NCBI GenBank assembly: GCA_025617745.1
Contig: CM046863.1
Location: 5,268,015 to 5,332,014, forward strand
Direction of reading: 5' to 3'
DNA: 64,000 nucleotides
Origin: Heliocidaris erythrogramma
Lineage: Eukaryota > Echinodermata > Echinoidea > Camarodonta > Echinometridae
Shown: positions 42,646-54,549 of the stretch, one piece after another
Position numbering within the stretch: position 1 is the first letter of the stretch
Layout of the letters: each line of letters starts with the position of its first letter
Position numbers and translations under genes: made by a program
Notes under the pieces: generated by a model
Database searches by the model: none
Told to the model about the DNA's origin: nothing
Seen by the model: the letters and a program-made list of their open reading frames with translations, nothing else

Positions 42646-42960
42646 TGGTGGTCGAGTACATTTATCATCAAATGTATTACTTAAAATACCAGCTACCATC
42701 AGCACATTCCACTTACATACAGATCTTACCTTACATAAACTTGTGTATCCACACGAACGACGTCTCACTCCAAAACTGCTCTCGCTCTCGTGATCCCACG
42801 TATATCCCGGCCTGTGTCGCCCTCTATCGTCACGTATGTGTACTGTGTGTCGTCATCATAGCTGTGTGTCGTCATAGTTGTGTGTCGTCATAGCTGTGTG
42901 TCGTCATAGCTACCTGTAGCCCGCCCGCTCCTGTTATAGGCCGTTACATCGTATACAACA
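42646..42960 (-). repeat. Gypsy-1 5' LTR
   Basis: 315 bp, read as identical to 33,171-33,485. It would hold the element's promoter. A reading frame across it (82 residues) is the same in both LTRs because the DNA is the same, and is not a gene. Confidence 0.95.
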
Positions 42961-42985
42961 TATCCACTAAACCACGACACCTCTA
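42961..42985 (-). mobile_element. 5' head of the tRNA-derived SINE split by Gypsy-1
   Basis: On the minus strand TGTCGTGGTTTAGTGGATA contains the A box TGGTTTAGTGG (42,964-42,974). It continues at 33,168 after the Gypsy-1 insertion. Confidence 0.7.
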
Positions 42986-43475
42986 TACGCTTATACGACC
43001 GAATAGAAATTGTGATGTGGGAATCTTTTCGTACTTGTATATGTTATGGTTATCTTAGATGTTTGGGGGAAGATGGGCAGTAAGGGCAAGGGAGAGAAAG
43101 AATATGAGGGCACCCACCGGCGTATCCAGAATGGTTGAACAGGGGGAGGAGTTTAACAAAATAACAAAGACACACAGACAAAGGGTAGGGGTATGGTTAA
43201 GGTCTTGACCCTAAATCATATTAATAGTTGATTATTAGATGATTTCTAGCAGAGGAACATGCGGGAGGAGCACTATTTGCCCCCTGGCCACTCCTATGAT
43301 TACACCCTCTCGTTCACCCAGTAAAAACAGCCCCCCCCCAAAAAAAAAAAAAAAAAAAAAAAAAATAAGTGACACCAGTTTCCCCTCGATGCCTGAACCC
43401 ACGCAATGCCACTGGCCATAAACCATGTAAATTGAAGATTTAGGACCGTCCTAAGTGGCCCGCATAAACTGGAGC
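42986..43475. other. Non-coding stretch, no gene recognised
   Basis: Contains GGCGTATCCAGAATGG near 43,122, a possible single hAT-type end, and a C-run followed by an A-run at 43,331-43,365. No gene. Confidence 0.5.
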
Positions 43476-43605
43476 CAGTGCCGTATATAGATAGAGTCTA
43501 ACAACATGGCGCATATTCCTTTGTTGCAAGCTTACATAACAAAGGAATATACGCCATGTTGCTACTGAAACCAAGTTGGCCAGACTCTCTCTATATACGG
43601 CACTG
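43476..43605. mobile_element. Small foldback element with CAGTGCCGTATATAG ends
   Basis: CAGTGCCGTATATAGATAGA at the left mirrors TCTCTCTATATACGGCACTG at the right. A second inner palindrome pairs CATGGCGCATATTCCTTTGT with ACAAAGGAATATACGCCATG. About 130 bp in all. Non-coding. Confidence 0.85.
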
Positions 43606-45336
43606 ACTGGAGCTCCTAAATAGCGCCATCTTTCATAAGGATTTGATAAGTGTCTGTGCCTCTCATTTTCCCATCATTCCTCATTCTAGTTTGTAAAAGC
43701 TTAGAATGAACCTGCACACAATTTTCCACAATGCCAAGTCAAAAACAATACAGTGTAGTTTGAATTATAAAATGTGCCTATTATCCAAACAAGCAGTTTG
43801 CCAAAATTTAAAATAAGGTGCAATAAGTCATTTTCAAATTATAATCTTAATTTAGCAATCACTGTACGATGGCGCTGTTCAAGTTCTGCCAGTTTAATGC
43901 CATTTGAAATGATCCCATTTCTGTTGTTTTCTTAATACCCGTGGCATGGACGGCGTCATTTGCTAACGTGGAACTGCGTCAGCTACAGACTCGGCCTCTG
44001 ACGAGTGAGATGATACCAAAATGTGAATGTAAAAATTAACAGTGCTCTTAGAACTATCATGACTATGAATGCCTTCATTCACTGGGCATATTTCCTTCAC
44101 AGGTTAGACTAGTGCAAAAGAAACTAATCCTCGTGTGGAAGAGGCATTATCAAGTATATTTTTATTATATTCAATTAAGATAGGACATAATAGGCTAAAT
44201 GCAGCTTAATGTGTGTCATGTTCCTATGTAGTTCCTGTGTAACTTACCTGAAATAAAATCGTGAACATGTGGGAGATACGCTGAGATGTATAGAACTACA
44301 GGCCAATTCCGTACCTTTCAAACGCTGTATCTTCCATGTCTTCTCCAAGTATCAAATTACAGAATAATACATGCACTTAGATATTGACGCTGTCTGTACT
44401 GCGAAACGAAGGCAACAGCGCCAACTTCAGTCGAATACCATATAAAGCCCTGGCGCTACTTAAAGGAGAATTAACACTAGGATATAAATGTACTTATGTT
44501 CAAAGGTGTAATAATATTCTTAATCATTGACCTGTATCACTTTAGAAATAAAATATCAGAAAAGGGTTTAAATCAAGACATTTTCTTGCTGACATGGAGT
44601 TGCATGTGAACCATTGGAGACCGTTCCGGTCAGGAAGATATTTTTAATCCACGAGCTAAATTGCTTCTATTCATTATAAAACAAAGCCCCATATATGATG
44701 GAAAATACATAACAGGTGTATATATTTATTTTAAAATTTGAAATTTATAGATTTCTTTTTAAATTCTCCGGTTTTGCTAACTAGAAATCGATTTCTTGGT
44801 CTTGCCTGGCAGAGCAGAACATAATTTATGCAACGCGCATTCTGACTTTTGAAGTCCATTATCTCAAAGCAGGTGAATGCATAGTTTGTCACTATTGACG
44901 CTCGGGAAAGTCATCATCCATAAATTTGAATTAATTCGCTCCGTCACGTACGTCATATTATCAAGAAAATAGATTGGAAATATAAAACACATTTTCGTTT
45001 TTAGAATATATGTATATATCTGTTAAATATTTTAAATCTCAGATGGAATTTGGTATAAGGAAGAAAGACAATTTTGCATTCGGATTAAAAATATCTTTAT
45101 GTACACATTAAGCAAATGGCAGCCCCCTGGTATCGCTAGCAGACGATAAATCTTGCCGAGAAAATCCTGATTTATACCCATCTCGTATATTTTAATGCAA
45201 AACTACGTAGGGCAACAAGAAGGAATAGATTACATCTTTGAATATGAGCACATTTATATTTTGAGGTTAATTGCCCTTTAATCCTATATGTCATTTCCCT
45301 CTCAAGAGAGTTGCTAATGAACTATTTAATGTGTGT
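43606..45336. other. Non-coding stretch, no gene recognised
   Basis: Unique-looking AT-rich DNA with no sizeable open frames and no repeat structure that I recognise. Confidence 0.55.
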
Positions 45337-45523
45337 GGGCGTGTGGGGGAGGGGGTGTGCGCGCGCACGTGTGTGTGTATATAATTGTTAATTGTATACA
45401 TTATTACCCTCTTCACACAAGCGCGCACACCCCCACACCCTATCATACGCCCAGACTCCGTTTCGCCCACACCTTGTTTCTCCAATGTCTGCTAAATGAT
45501 TATGATGATGATGATTTAACTAT

Positions 45524-45556
<33 letters not shown>

Positions 45557-45597
45557 CGTACTACTACCACCACTACCACTACTACTACTAGAAACAC
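45337..45597. repeat. GT/GC-rich, AC and (ACT)n microsatellites
   Basis: TGTGTGTGGGCG-type and GCGCGCACGTGTGTGT runs at 45,330-45,380, a matching CA-rich run at 45,417-45,440, ATG repeats at 45,500-45,513 and (ACT)n with ACC interruptions at 45,522-45,590. Confidence 0.8.
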
Positions 45598-45606
45598 TAC
45601 AAGTCT

Positions 45607-45843
45607 GCAGTGGCGCAAATCCATTTTGAAATTCGGGGGGGGGGGCACCACATGATTTAACTGTCCGAAATGTCTGGAATTTTCTGGCATTTTTTTTTGT
45701 TTTCATGAAAAATTAACTGACCAAGCAAAAAAAAAGTTCTTCAAAACAGGTGGGGGAGGGGGGGGGGGGGGGCATTGGCCCATCTTCAAAAAGTGGGGGG
45801 GGGGGTGTGGCATGTCCCCCTGTCCCCCTGGATTTGCGCCCAT
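45607..45843. mobile_element. hAT-like miniature element with GGCGCAAATCCA ends
   Basis: CAGTGGCGCAAATCCA at the left and TGGATTTGCGCCCATG at the right are inverted repeats with one or two differences. The interior has G-runs and an AAAAAAA block. No convincing 8 bp duplication was seen. Confidence 0.65.
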
Positions 45844-45911
45844 GCTACTAGTACTATTTTCTATTTTTTGAATAATTCTAATCATTTATATTTTTTATAA
45901 TGACGATGATA

Positions 45912-46266
45912 ATTCAATTCACTTTATTCACATCCATAAAAAAGCAGCAAGGTATATACAATACATAAAAACATTGCAACAATTGTATAAGAAAAAAGAA
46001 CAGTTAAACAATAACACAAAAGATCAAAATGTAGTGGATGTAGGAGATCGGCAAAGGCCAAAGACCTGTCGAGGCCGATCCCCCTTGTCTACATTTTAAA
46101 AACAAAACAATAACATGATAAGACAAAGTAAGGCAGAACAAATCAAAAACAGATAAAGTAACATGACATTACATAGCGAGAAACAAGTAAACAATTAAAA
46201 AAGAAGAAAAAATAAAATACGGACTAAGTAAAACAAAACAAAACAAACATACAAACAGGCATTTAA
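45912..46266 (-). mobile_element. 3' untranslated region and tail of LINE A
   Basis: A-rich on the plus strand. A stem can form between GGAGATCGGC at about 46,042 and GCCGATCCCC at about 46,073. The 3' end reads GTGAATAAAGTGAATTGAAT on the minus strand. A hairpin near the 3' end is typical of LINE RNAs recognised by their own RT. Confidence 0.6.
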
Positions 46267-46746
46267 TTAATTAGATGTTGATGGAGAGTTGATAAGATAT
46301 GATTTATATTTATGTTTAAAGGATGATAATGATGGACAATCTTTAAATTCTTTTGGCAATTCATTCCAGATGGCAGGCCCTTTGTATGTAATAACGGTTC
46401 TAGAAAAACTATAACTATAATTTGGTATATAAAACGCATTTGAATTTCTTGTTGAATACTTATTTACACTACTATTTAGAATAAAAATATGATCAAAAAT
46501 TTTCGGCAAGATATGTTTTGAATAGCAAAACATAAAATTGGCAAGAAAATAACGGTGTAGATCAAATACATTTAGAATTTTAAGCTTTTTGAATAATGGG
46601 TCTGCATGAGCAAGATAGGGTGATTTAGTAATGATTCTTATTGCACGTTTTTGTAGTAAAAATATTTTTTGGAATAAAAAGGTTGCACTGCTTCCCCATA
46701 TTATATTACAATAGGTTAAGTATGGCAAGATCATGGTGTTATACAA
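46267..46746 (-). pseudogene. LINE A ORF2 C-terminal region
   Basis: 159 open residues starting within the post-RT region: LPYLTYCNIIWG, LLQKRAIRIITKS, then STRNSNAFYIP and GPAIWNELPKEF. It is the last quarter of an APE-type LINE ORF2. A frame change near 46,800 separates it from the RT core, so it is part of a broken gene. Confidence 0.9.
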
Positions 46747-46790
46747 ATTGGTAAGTATATATAATGGAAGTGTGAATTTTAGTCTATTAA

Positions 46791-47345
46791 TTATACCAAT
46801 GACATTCTGTATGATATTTCATTGATATGATCTTTCCACGTAAGTTTATTGTCAATCTTTATTCCAAGGAATTTCACTGAAGTTACTTTATTAATTTCAT
46901 TGTTATTTATATACAGCTTAATCATTTCTTCAACGATGGACTTATTTCTTGTTTTGAAAATCATATAATTTGTTTTGCTAAGATTAATCAATAACTTATT
47001 GACAATGAACCAAGAATTGACTTTGACTAATTCAGAATTGATTAAAAGTCCTACGTTGGATGGATCATTACTGGCAAGAATGAGGCTTGTATCGTCTGCA
47101 AATAAAATGAAAGACAAGATATCACTCGCGTTCGGCAGGTCATTTACATATAAAAGAAATAATAAAGGTCCCAATACCGACCCTTGCGGAACACCAAGTG
47201 AAATGTCTGCATAAGAAGAATTAAAATTACCAATATTTACAAACTGCTTTCGGTTATTTAAATAATTTTTCATCAAATCTAAAGCCACGCCTCTTTTATA
47301 CCATAAAAATATAACTTTTGAATTAAAATAGTATGGTCTATACAA
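46791..47345 (-). pseudogene. LINE A reverse transcriptase core with FADD box
   Basis: Open piece of 184 residues. It contains LGVPQGSVLGPLLFLLYVND and the catalytic FADDTSLIL, then LGIKIDNKLTWKDHI. The first residues are out of frame; the true RT sequence upstream is broken by a frame change near 47,300 and by an in-frame TGA at about 47,366 within the DLSKAFD region. Confidence 0.9.
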
Positions 47346-47365
47346 TCAAATGCTTTAGACAGGTC

Positions 47366-47869
47366 TCAAAAAATTCCAGTTAAAAATTGTTTACTTTCAA
47401 AAGATTTTGCAATTTTTTCAGTAAAATCAATGAGGGCATGGTAAGTACTATATGCCTGTCTAAAACCATATTGCCTACTGTATAAAATATCATTCTGATC
47501 AATAAAAGACATTAGTCGATTGAATATTATTTTTTCAAAAATTTTACTAAATATTGATAAGACAGATATTGGTCTGTAGTTCGTTAAAAGTAGTCTATTA
47601 CCATTCTTAAAAACAGGTACCACCTTTGCAATTTTTAGTAAGTCTGGAAAAACACCCTTTTCAATGGCAAGATTTATAATATTGCACAGTGGTTTAACTA
47701 TTGCATGACCTGATCGTTTTAGAATCTTTGGATGGATGCCATCGTATCCTGGACTTTTATTAGGATCTAATTTATCTATAATGGACATGATATCATAAGT
47801 GTTGACTGGGCTTAAAAATATAGATGATGAAAAATTTCCTTTTAACCATTGTGCGCTATTCTGATTCAA
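47366..47869 (-). pseudogene. LINE A reverse transcriptase N-terminal half
   Basis: 167 residues with LDPNKSPGYDGIHPKIL, NYRPISVLSIFSKIFEKI and QYGFRQAYSTYHAL, which are RT motifs 0-2. It ends at an in-frame TGA inside the motif that holds the first catalytic aspartate. A frame change near 47,960 separates it from the endonuclease ORF. Confidence 0.9.
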
Positions 47870-47955
47870 GTTATATTCAGGTTCAGGGCAAGAGTTTTTG
47901 ATCTTATCTTGAACAATTTGGCCAACATTTACAAAAAAATTGTTAAAAGCATTTA

Positions 47956-49137
47956 CTATTCCTTGTCTATCTCATTTATATCGTTCTTCTTTGCTTCTTT
48001 TTTATTCAATACATCATTAACTACTTTCCATGTTGCTTTCATATCGTATTTTGCGGTGGCAAACTTAGTACTGTAGTAAACACGCTTTTCACTTCTGATC
48101 TTATTATTAACAATATTTCTACAACATTTATATATTTCATGACGATTGGGTGTAGGATTTTTTACATATTTCCTGAAAAGATTGTTTTTACGCTTTATCA
48201 ATAATTTAATTTCTTTTGTTATCCATGGCTTACGTTTTATTCGATTATTCATCTTCATTTGAACAGTAACAACAGGAAAGCACTTCTCATATAACTGCTT
48301 ATAAAGTAATATAAAATTATCATACATCTCATGAACATCCTTTATACAATTCAGGAATTCCCAATTAATTTGTTCCAAATGAGTACAGAATACATCAATG
48401 TTAGTTTCACTCATATCAACCTTAGTGCTACTATAAGTGTCATTTGTTGGACCATTATCAAATTCCATAACCATGAAAGGCGTTAAGTGATCACTGATAT
48501 CAGTGGTAACTATTCCAGATTTCACAACATTTTCAGCATTATTACAAAATATATTGTCAAGAGTTGTAGTGGAAACACTTGTAACTCGAGTTGGTTTATA
48601 TATTTGTGGAACATAAGTATAAGAAATAAATGTGTTTAAAAAGTCAAACAAATGTGGGGTGTCTTGGTTAAATATGTCTACATTAAAGTCGCCCATAATT
48701 ATGCACTCCTTCTCCTTTGAAACTGTATCCAGAGATTGCACAATTTTTTCCAAAAGATCTGTAAAATTTTGATTTGGTGGACGGTAAATAACTGCAACGA
48801 TACATCTCTTAAGTTTAGTATGTATTTCAATAAATAGGCTTTCTAAACAATCACAAAATACATCTAGATCAGTTCTTCTCTTAAAGTGTAAATTCTCATG
48901 GATATACAATCCAACTCCACCACCTCTCTTTATTTTGCGACAGTTTCCAACAAACTCGAAATTGGGTATACCAAAATATACATTTTCGTTTTCCCTTAAC
49001 CATGTTTCAGTTACTCCTACTATAGTCATGGGGTCCTGTATGATATCTGTTACATTTGTGAATTCATCAAAATTACATCTCAGACTACGACAATTGAAAT
49101 GATATACTTTTAAAAATGAATGATCATATTGTTTCAA
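47956..49137 (-). pseudogene. LINE A apurinic-type endonuclease domain
   Basis: 393 residues, the N-terminal domain of LINE ORF2 that nicks target DNA. Motifs in order: NCRSL near residue 15, ETWL at about 43-46, IYRPPN at about 119-124, GDFNVDI at about 148-154, LDNIFCNN at about 193-200 and SDHLTP at about 217-222. These cover the catalytic set of exonuclease-endonuclease-phosphatase enzymes. The C-terminal linker to RT begins near residue 300. The domain looks intact although the downstream RT is broken, so the element is dead. Confidence 0.9.
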
Positions 49138-49200
49138 AATATCATTTTGGGAGTATAATATTCATTTTCAATATGTATATTGGGACTATAATCGCCACTA

Positions 49201-50364
49201 CACTCTTAAAAATGCGGGGTCAAAAATAACCCCAAACGGGGTTACAAATGACCCCGCATGCGGGATCAACTATGCACAAACCCCGTGCGGGGTCACTTTG
49301 ACCCCGCCATGCGGGGTCACCCAAAGTAACCACATAGCGTGGTTACATTTCGACCCCGAATGTGGTCAAAATTTAACCACGATTGCGTGGTCATTTCTGC
49401 ATAACTTGACCCCGCATACTAATGATCATTACCTTATAACCCCGTCAAAACGTACGGGGTCATTTCTTCCGACCACGCAACGTGGTCATTTCCCGTCGGA
49501 CGGGGTTGATACTTCTGCCAGATGCGCGTGTACCATCCACGTTTCAAAGATTAAAAAAAAGAATGTAATGTCATGTAATATCATAACATAACATATTTTG
49601 TATATCTTGCTCACTATGACCTATAACCTATATCCTCACCTATCGTATAGCATATCATATACACCTATCATCCTACTTTAACCCTACTCCTATTATAGTC
49701 CTACATCCTATCCTATACCTATATCCTGAAAACCTTTACTTTATTATATAGGGACTGTATTGCAGTGCTTGCTAAAAGTGGTTAAAGATTTTAATTTAAT
49801 TTTCTAATGAAGATTTTAGATCTTAAACCCAATTACATGTTTGAATATGTACAACATAATAATTAGTATACATACATTTTTCATCACATTTCAAAGTGCA
49901 ATCATTGCATAAAAACTTAAAAATCAACGTCATTTATATATATAAATTCTGGTTGTTTACGGTTGCTCATGGGTATTCAGGATACATCATGAATATTCAT
50001 GACAATGGCCCAACGTTTAACCAAGTAGAAGTCGGACCAATACTTTGCTGATGAATAAGCAATATTTCAAATGGTTAGTGATTAACCAGTGAAATTGGAA
50101 CATTGTGACCAACATATTTTTGGAAATAACCCATATGGTGTTGACCAATCGCATTGGTACATTTTTTGACCAGTCCTTTTTTAGAGTGCATTAAAATGAC
50201 CAGTTTTTGCGTGGTCATAAAATGACCAGTTTTTGCGTGGTCATTTTGACCACGCAAAAACTGGTCATTTTAATGCAGCGGGAGCATTATTGATCGAAAA
50301 CAACCCCGAAACGTGGTCGAATAAATTCGACCACGCAATATGCGACCCCGCATTTTTAAGAGTG
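49201..50364. mobile_element. TA-flanked non-autonomous DNA element, copy 2, inserted in LINE A
   Basis: Same ends as the element at 20,470 (CACTCTTAAAAATGCG ... CGCATTTTTAAGAGTG), with TA on both sides (49,199-49,200 and 50,365-50,366). It differs from copy 1 mainly by gain or loss of motif units: it has an extra CTTTGACCCCGCCATGCGG block and a doubled AATGACCAGTTTTTGCGTGG, but lacks one CCCCGCATAATTTGA unit. Open frames across it are spurious. Confidence 0.9.
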
Positions 50365-50366
50365 TA

Positions 50367-50458
50367 GGACTATAGTTATCATCTTGATCATCTATGAAAT
50401 CATTTTGACAAATACTAGTACACAAAATGCAATTTTCACAAGTAAAATTTGAGTTCAA
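50367..50458 (-). pseudogene. LINE A upstream coding fragment with cysteine motif
   Basis: Minus-strand reading MNSNFTCENCILCTSIC lies just upstream of the endonuclease, on the far side of the inserted DNA element. CENCILC is a short Cys cluster of the kind that often precedes the endonuclease in this LINE group. Its frame continues across the insertion point only approximately. Confidence 0.5.
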
Positions 50459-50466
50459 ATTTCTGT

Positions 50467-51440
50467 GCCTGCAACATTAATAATGTCATTGACAATGCTA
50501 TTTTATCTTCAACATAATAATTTATTCATTTGACCAATCATAAAAAAATGAACAGATGTTACAATACATTGTTCAACGCCATAATGTTATATATTGTTGT
50601 AATTATGTTGATAATTATGCATACTGTGTTGCTGCCATCTATCGGCGCATGTATTATTGTGTCTTTTCTGTTATTGTTATTTCTCAAAAATTGAGTAAAA
50701 GCAACAATGTATAAATTTAATAGCATCTTAAAACTACAAAACAGGCACCCGCATAGGCGCATGTATTACTGTGCTTTTGGATCATGGCTTGAATAAAGTC
50801 CTGTAGTAAATATTACATCTGTCTGAAAGTCGCATGGTGTCTGCCTACATACATATAAATATATTGAGAGAACGTGACAAAATAAGTTTAATAAACCAAA
50901 GTTTAGTATACCACCGTTGCCCGGAGTTATGTGCAATCTCACCTGCTCTCCAGGTACACAATAAATTCTTTATACATATATATGGAATATTGTACATTGC
51001 ACACACGGACTAGTGTTTAAATGATATTTCTTTGGTGACATTGGGGGTTCTACTCTATTCCAGTATAAGGTGTAATAATGACAAGGTTGTTAACAATTTT
51101 GAGATCAGCCTCAATTATAGTCGACTTGACATTTTATGAACATAGAAAATTTAATGCCGTGTATTTTTGTTTTGTTTGATTTGTGATTCCATATGCATTG
51201 AAAAGCGCAGCGCAAGATAACTTAACCACAGTGCGAGCGCTGTACCTAACCACAGGCAAATCTTATAGTATAGACGAAAAGGCATCATTTCCATTACGTG
51301 TGTGGGGATGGTATATCAAGTGTGTTTCATACAATTCAAACTAATAATAAACCTATATAAACGAATCAGTGGTGAGCACCCGGTGAGCACTAATCAAATT
51401 CCAAAAATTTAAAACATGTACGTGTTCAAAAAACCTCTTC
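50467..51440. other. Non-coding stretch, no gene recognised
   Basis: AT-rich DNA between LINE A and LINE B, with short overlapping frames only. Some could be the decayed 5' part of LINE A. Confidence 0.5.
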
Positions 51441-51444
51441 CACT

Positions 51445-51764
51445 TTTGCTTGTTTGTTTGTATTTGTTTGTATTTATTTCCATATTAAAAAGACAGATAT
51501 ACATGTTTAAATAATTATCAATGAGTATAAATATGGCGGATAGCCCATTTCAGTGGCACTAACATAGTGCCACTGTTCTTCCATGGGGTCCTTAACATAT
51601 AAACAATAACATGCATATAAAACATAACAAATCATCATAATCAGTAAAACAAAATTAATCATAATACATTAAAACCCATGACACACAAAAGGGGAAAAAT
51701 AAAATATCTTACAATCCCACCCCCCCCCAAAAAAAAAACAAATTGCAACAATAGGCAACAACAG
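51445..51764 (-). mobile_element. LINE B 3' untranslated region with hairpin and tail
   Basis: A perfect 11 bp stem CAGTGGCACT-AACAT-AGTGCCACTG lies at 51,551-51,575. The 3' end has AAATACAAACAAATACAAAC repeats (minus strand, 51,445-51,485). A C-run and A-run are at 51,718-51,740. Confidence 0.7.
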
Positions 51765-52307
51765 TTACCGAAAATCGAGATAGGCTTGGATATTGGATTT
51801 AAAGGAATGGACCGTTGACATTACTGATAGATAAGAAGGTAATTGATTGAAAAGTGTAGCCCCCCTATAAAAAAATGTTCGTTTACAGCTACTTGTTTTC
51901 GGTCTAGGGAGACTAAGGTGATTTATTGTTCGAAGTGAGTAAGGGCAAAACTTTTGAGAAAATGACATTTTCATATATTCAGGTGCAAAATTATTTAGAA
52001 CTTTAAACATCATTACGTACATATGCTCCCTTTGACGAGTAGTTAATTTCTTCCATTTCAGAATATCATGTATGTATGAGGTTGAAGTATGAGAATATGG
52101 ATTTATTTTTAGAATAATTCTTCCTGCTCGGTTTTGGAGTTTTTGTAATAATATCAAATAGTTTTGGGATGCAGATTGCCAAATTATATCAGCATAATCA
52201 AAATGAGGAATGATAACCGAAGAATATATTATTTTTAAACTAGATTCATTAACAAAATGTCTAATTCTGCCAAGGAAGCCTATCATTTTACCGATTTTTG
52301 AATACAT
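51765..52307 (-). pseudogene. LINE B ORF2 C-terminal region
   Basis: 180 residues: IIPHFDYADIIWQSAS, LLQKLQNRAGRII, then SYIHDILKWKKLTTRQREHM and FFYRGATLFNQLPSYLS. This is the post-RT domain of an APE-type LINE, a different family from LINE A. Separated from RT by at least one frame change at about 52,310-52,530. Confidence 0.9.
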
Positions 52308-52517
52308 ATGATAAATATGGACATTCCATTTGAGTTCCTTATCAATAAAAACCCCAAGATACTGAAAAACTTTCTACCATTTGAATATTAGTTTCACAAA
52401 TACGTAAGTCAAGATTATTATGTCTTGCTAACATATGCCGATTACCAAATAACATACCAACTGTTTTACTACAATTTATTTTCAGTATGTTTTTACTCAT
52501 CCATCTTGCAACATTTT

Positions 52518-53234
52518 TCAATTCGGTATTAAGAGTTCTTTCAACAACAAGTGGGTTTTATCAGAGAAGTATACTACAGTATCGTCAGCATATAAATGGT
52601 ATGAACATTGAGAAATGGAACATGATAAATCATTTATAAATATTACAAAAAGAAGCGGACCCAATATAGATCCCTGAGGTACACCATTTGAAATTAAACA
52701 TTCATATGAAAAGACATTATTCAAACATGTTATAATTTTGTGATCAGAAAGATAACTTAAGAACCAGACAAGTGGTTTACCAGTCACCCCAAATTGAGAT
52801 AGTTTAGAGATAAGTATTTGGTGATTGACTAAGTCAAAAGCTTTTTGTAAATCTAAAAAGACAGCACCCGTGTACTCGCCATTATCCATGGCAAGAAGCC
52901 AATCGTCTGTAACCTTTGACAGGGCAGACGTAGTTGAATGCTTAGGTCTAAAACCCGATTGTTCAGAAATAAGAAATTGTTTTTGATTAAGATAACATAA
53001 GAGTTGTTTTTGAATTACCCTTTCAAGTAATTTAGAAATACACGGGAGTAAAGAAATGGGTCTATAGTTATCAGGATTGGATTTATCCCCCAATGGTATT
53101 ATCTTAGCAACTTTCCATTTATCCGGTACTCTTCCATCTTCAATGGATTTATTTATTAAATAAGTTATAGAGGGGGTTAATTCACTGGCACAAGTCTTTA
53201 AAATATAATTATGTAGATATACCATCAATGCCAA
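52518..53234 (-). pseudogene. LINE B reverse transcriptase
   Basis: 238 residues with NYRPISLLPCISKLLERV, EQSGFRPKHSTTSAL, FLDLQKAFDLVNHQIL (first catalytic Asp), NGVPQGSILGPLLFVIFIND and the YADDTVVYF box. Overlaps the end of the endonuclease ORF in another frame (53,209-53,234), so a single frame change has split ORF2 between GIDGIS and the next RT motif. A second change near 52,520 ends the ORF. Confidence 0.9.
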
Positions 53235-54549
53235 CAGACTTTTTGTTCTTTAGTATATTAATTTCTTTCAAAATATCACTTTCTTGAACTTTTTTTAGAA
53301 TAAACGAGTCACCCATTATAGCACGTATTTGAGGAGAATCAGTTAAATCCTGTGTCTCATCAATAGATATATTATTAGAAACATTTGCAAAATGTAAATT
53401 GAACTTATTGGCAGTACTAAGAACGTCACCGTCAGATAAAGGGATAGCAGATGCAACAATATGATTTGAAATAATAGATTTTAAAACCTTCCAGGACTCA
53501 TTTCTACTTTGGTTTTGGCATAGTTTTTCATAATAATATTTTCTTTTTTCTTTTTTAATTTCATAGGTGACATTATTTCTTAAACGTCTATACTCTGCCC
53601 ATAACCTTTCATCTTGTTTAAATTTAGCCTTTTGTTTAATTCTGTCTCTCTGTTTCATCAAGTTAAAAAGATGTTCATTTAACAAAGGGGAATGTTTATT
53701 TTTTACACGTTTAGTTTTAAATGGCATATGTTTATCCACAACCATTAGCAAAATTTCTTCCCACCTCTTTACCGCATTATTTATATCTTCAAATTTTTCT
53801 ATCTCATTCCAGTTTTGATGTTTAACATCAGATTTAAAATGATTGATATCAATGTTTCTGCACTTCCTAAAAGTTACATATTTTTCATGGGTATTTGTTG
53901 AGTGGGATTTCCAAATGAGAAAACTCATGGCGTGATCACTGACCCCATTATCGATTATACCAAAACACTTCACTTTATTAATTGCATTGGTGAGCATATG
54001 ATCAATTAATGTTGAGGAGCCGTTAATAACACGTGTACATTCCAAAGTATTAATCTGTTCCAAGGAATAAATACTGTTAAGTTGATTATACTTTGCAGTT
54101 TGCAAGTTTTGTGGATGTTTAAGATCATAATTCGCATCACCCATTATTATCATCGAGTAGTTAAATCCACAAACAAATGATAGCATTTGCTCATAATGAA
54201 CAAGTACCTCAGTATTAGAATTTGGAGGTCTGTACCAATTAATAAATATGATGGGTTGTGTATTTTTTAAATGTGTAATAATCGCTAAAGCTTCTATCGA
54301 GGAAAGAGAATCATGTTCTAATATCGTAAATTTTAAAGTTTCATGAATATAAATTGCAACACCACCTCCGATTCTATTTCGGTCTTTACGGATCATTACA
54401 TAATTTGGTACAAAAATTTCACCATCCAAGATGCTATCTAATCTAGTTTCATTAAGAGCAAATATGTGAATTTGATTTTCAGTAATAATTGATCGTATTT
54501 CATCAATGTTTTTCAATAAACTAACAACATTCAGCTGAGCAACCCTCAA
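53209..54549 (-). pseudogene. LINE B apurinic-type endonuclease
   Basis: 446 residues. Endonuclease motifs: QLNVVSL near the start, LNETRLD at about 33-39, NWYRPPN at about 104-110, MGDANYD at about 136-142, LIDHMLTN at about 182-189 and SDHAMSF at about 205-211. The linker to RT follows, ending in KSVGIDGIS at the frame break. The domain is uninterrupted but the ORF2 polyprotein is not. Confidence 0.9.

Larger units (their letters stand above)
33169..42960 (-). mobile_element. Intact Ty3/Gypsy-type LTR retrotransposon (Gypsy-1) with PHD and TatD domains
   Basis: Complete element read on the minus strand. In order: 5' LTR (right), PBS, Gag, Pol (protease, RT, RNase H, integrase, PHD finger), a TatD-like third ORF, PPT and 3' LTR (left). 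The LTRs look identical base for base, TATC is duplicated at 33,165-33,168 and 42,961-42,964, and all three ORFs are uninterrupted. Together these indicate recent insertion and possible activity. Domain order RT-RH-IN places it in Ty3/Gypsy. The PHD finger, the TatD ORF and an N-terminal helix-hairpin-helix in Gag are not standard parts of these elements. Confidence 0.95.
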
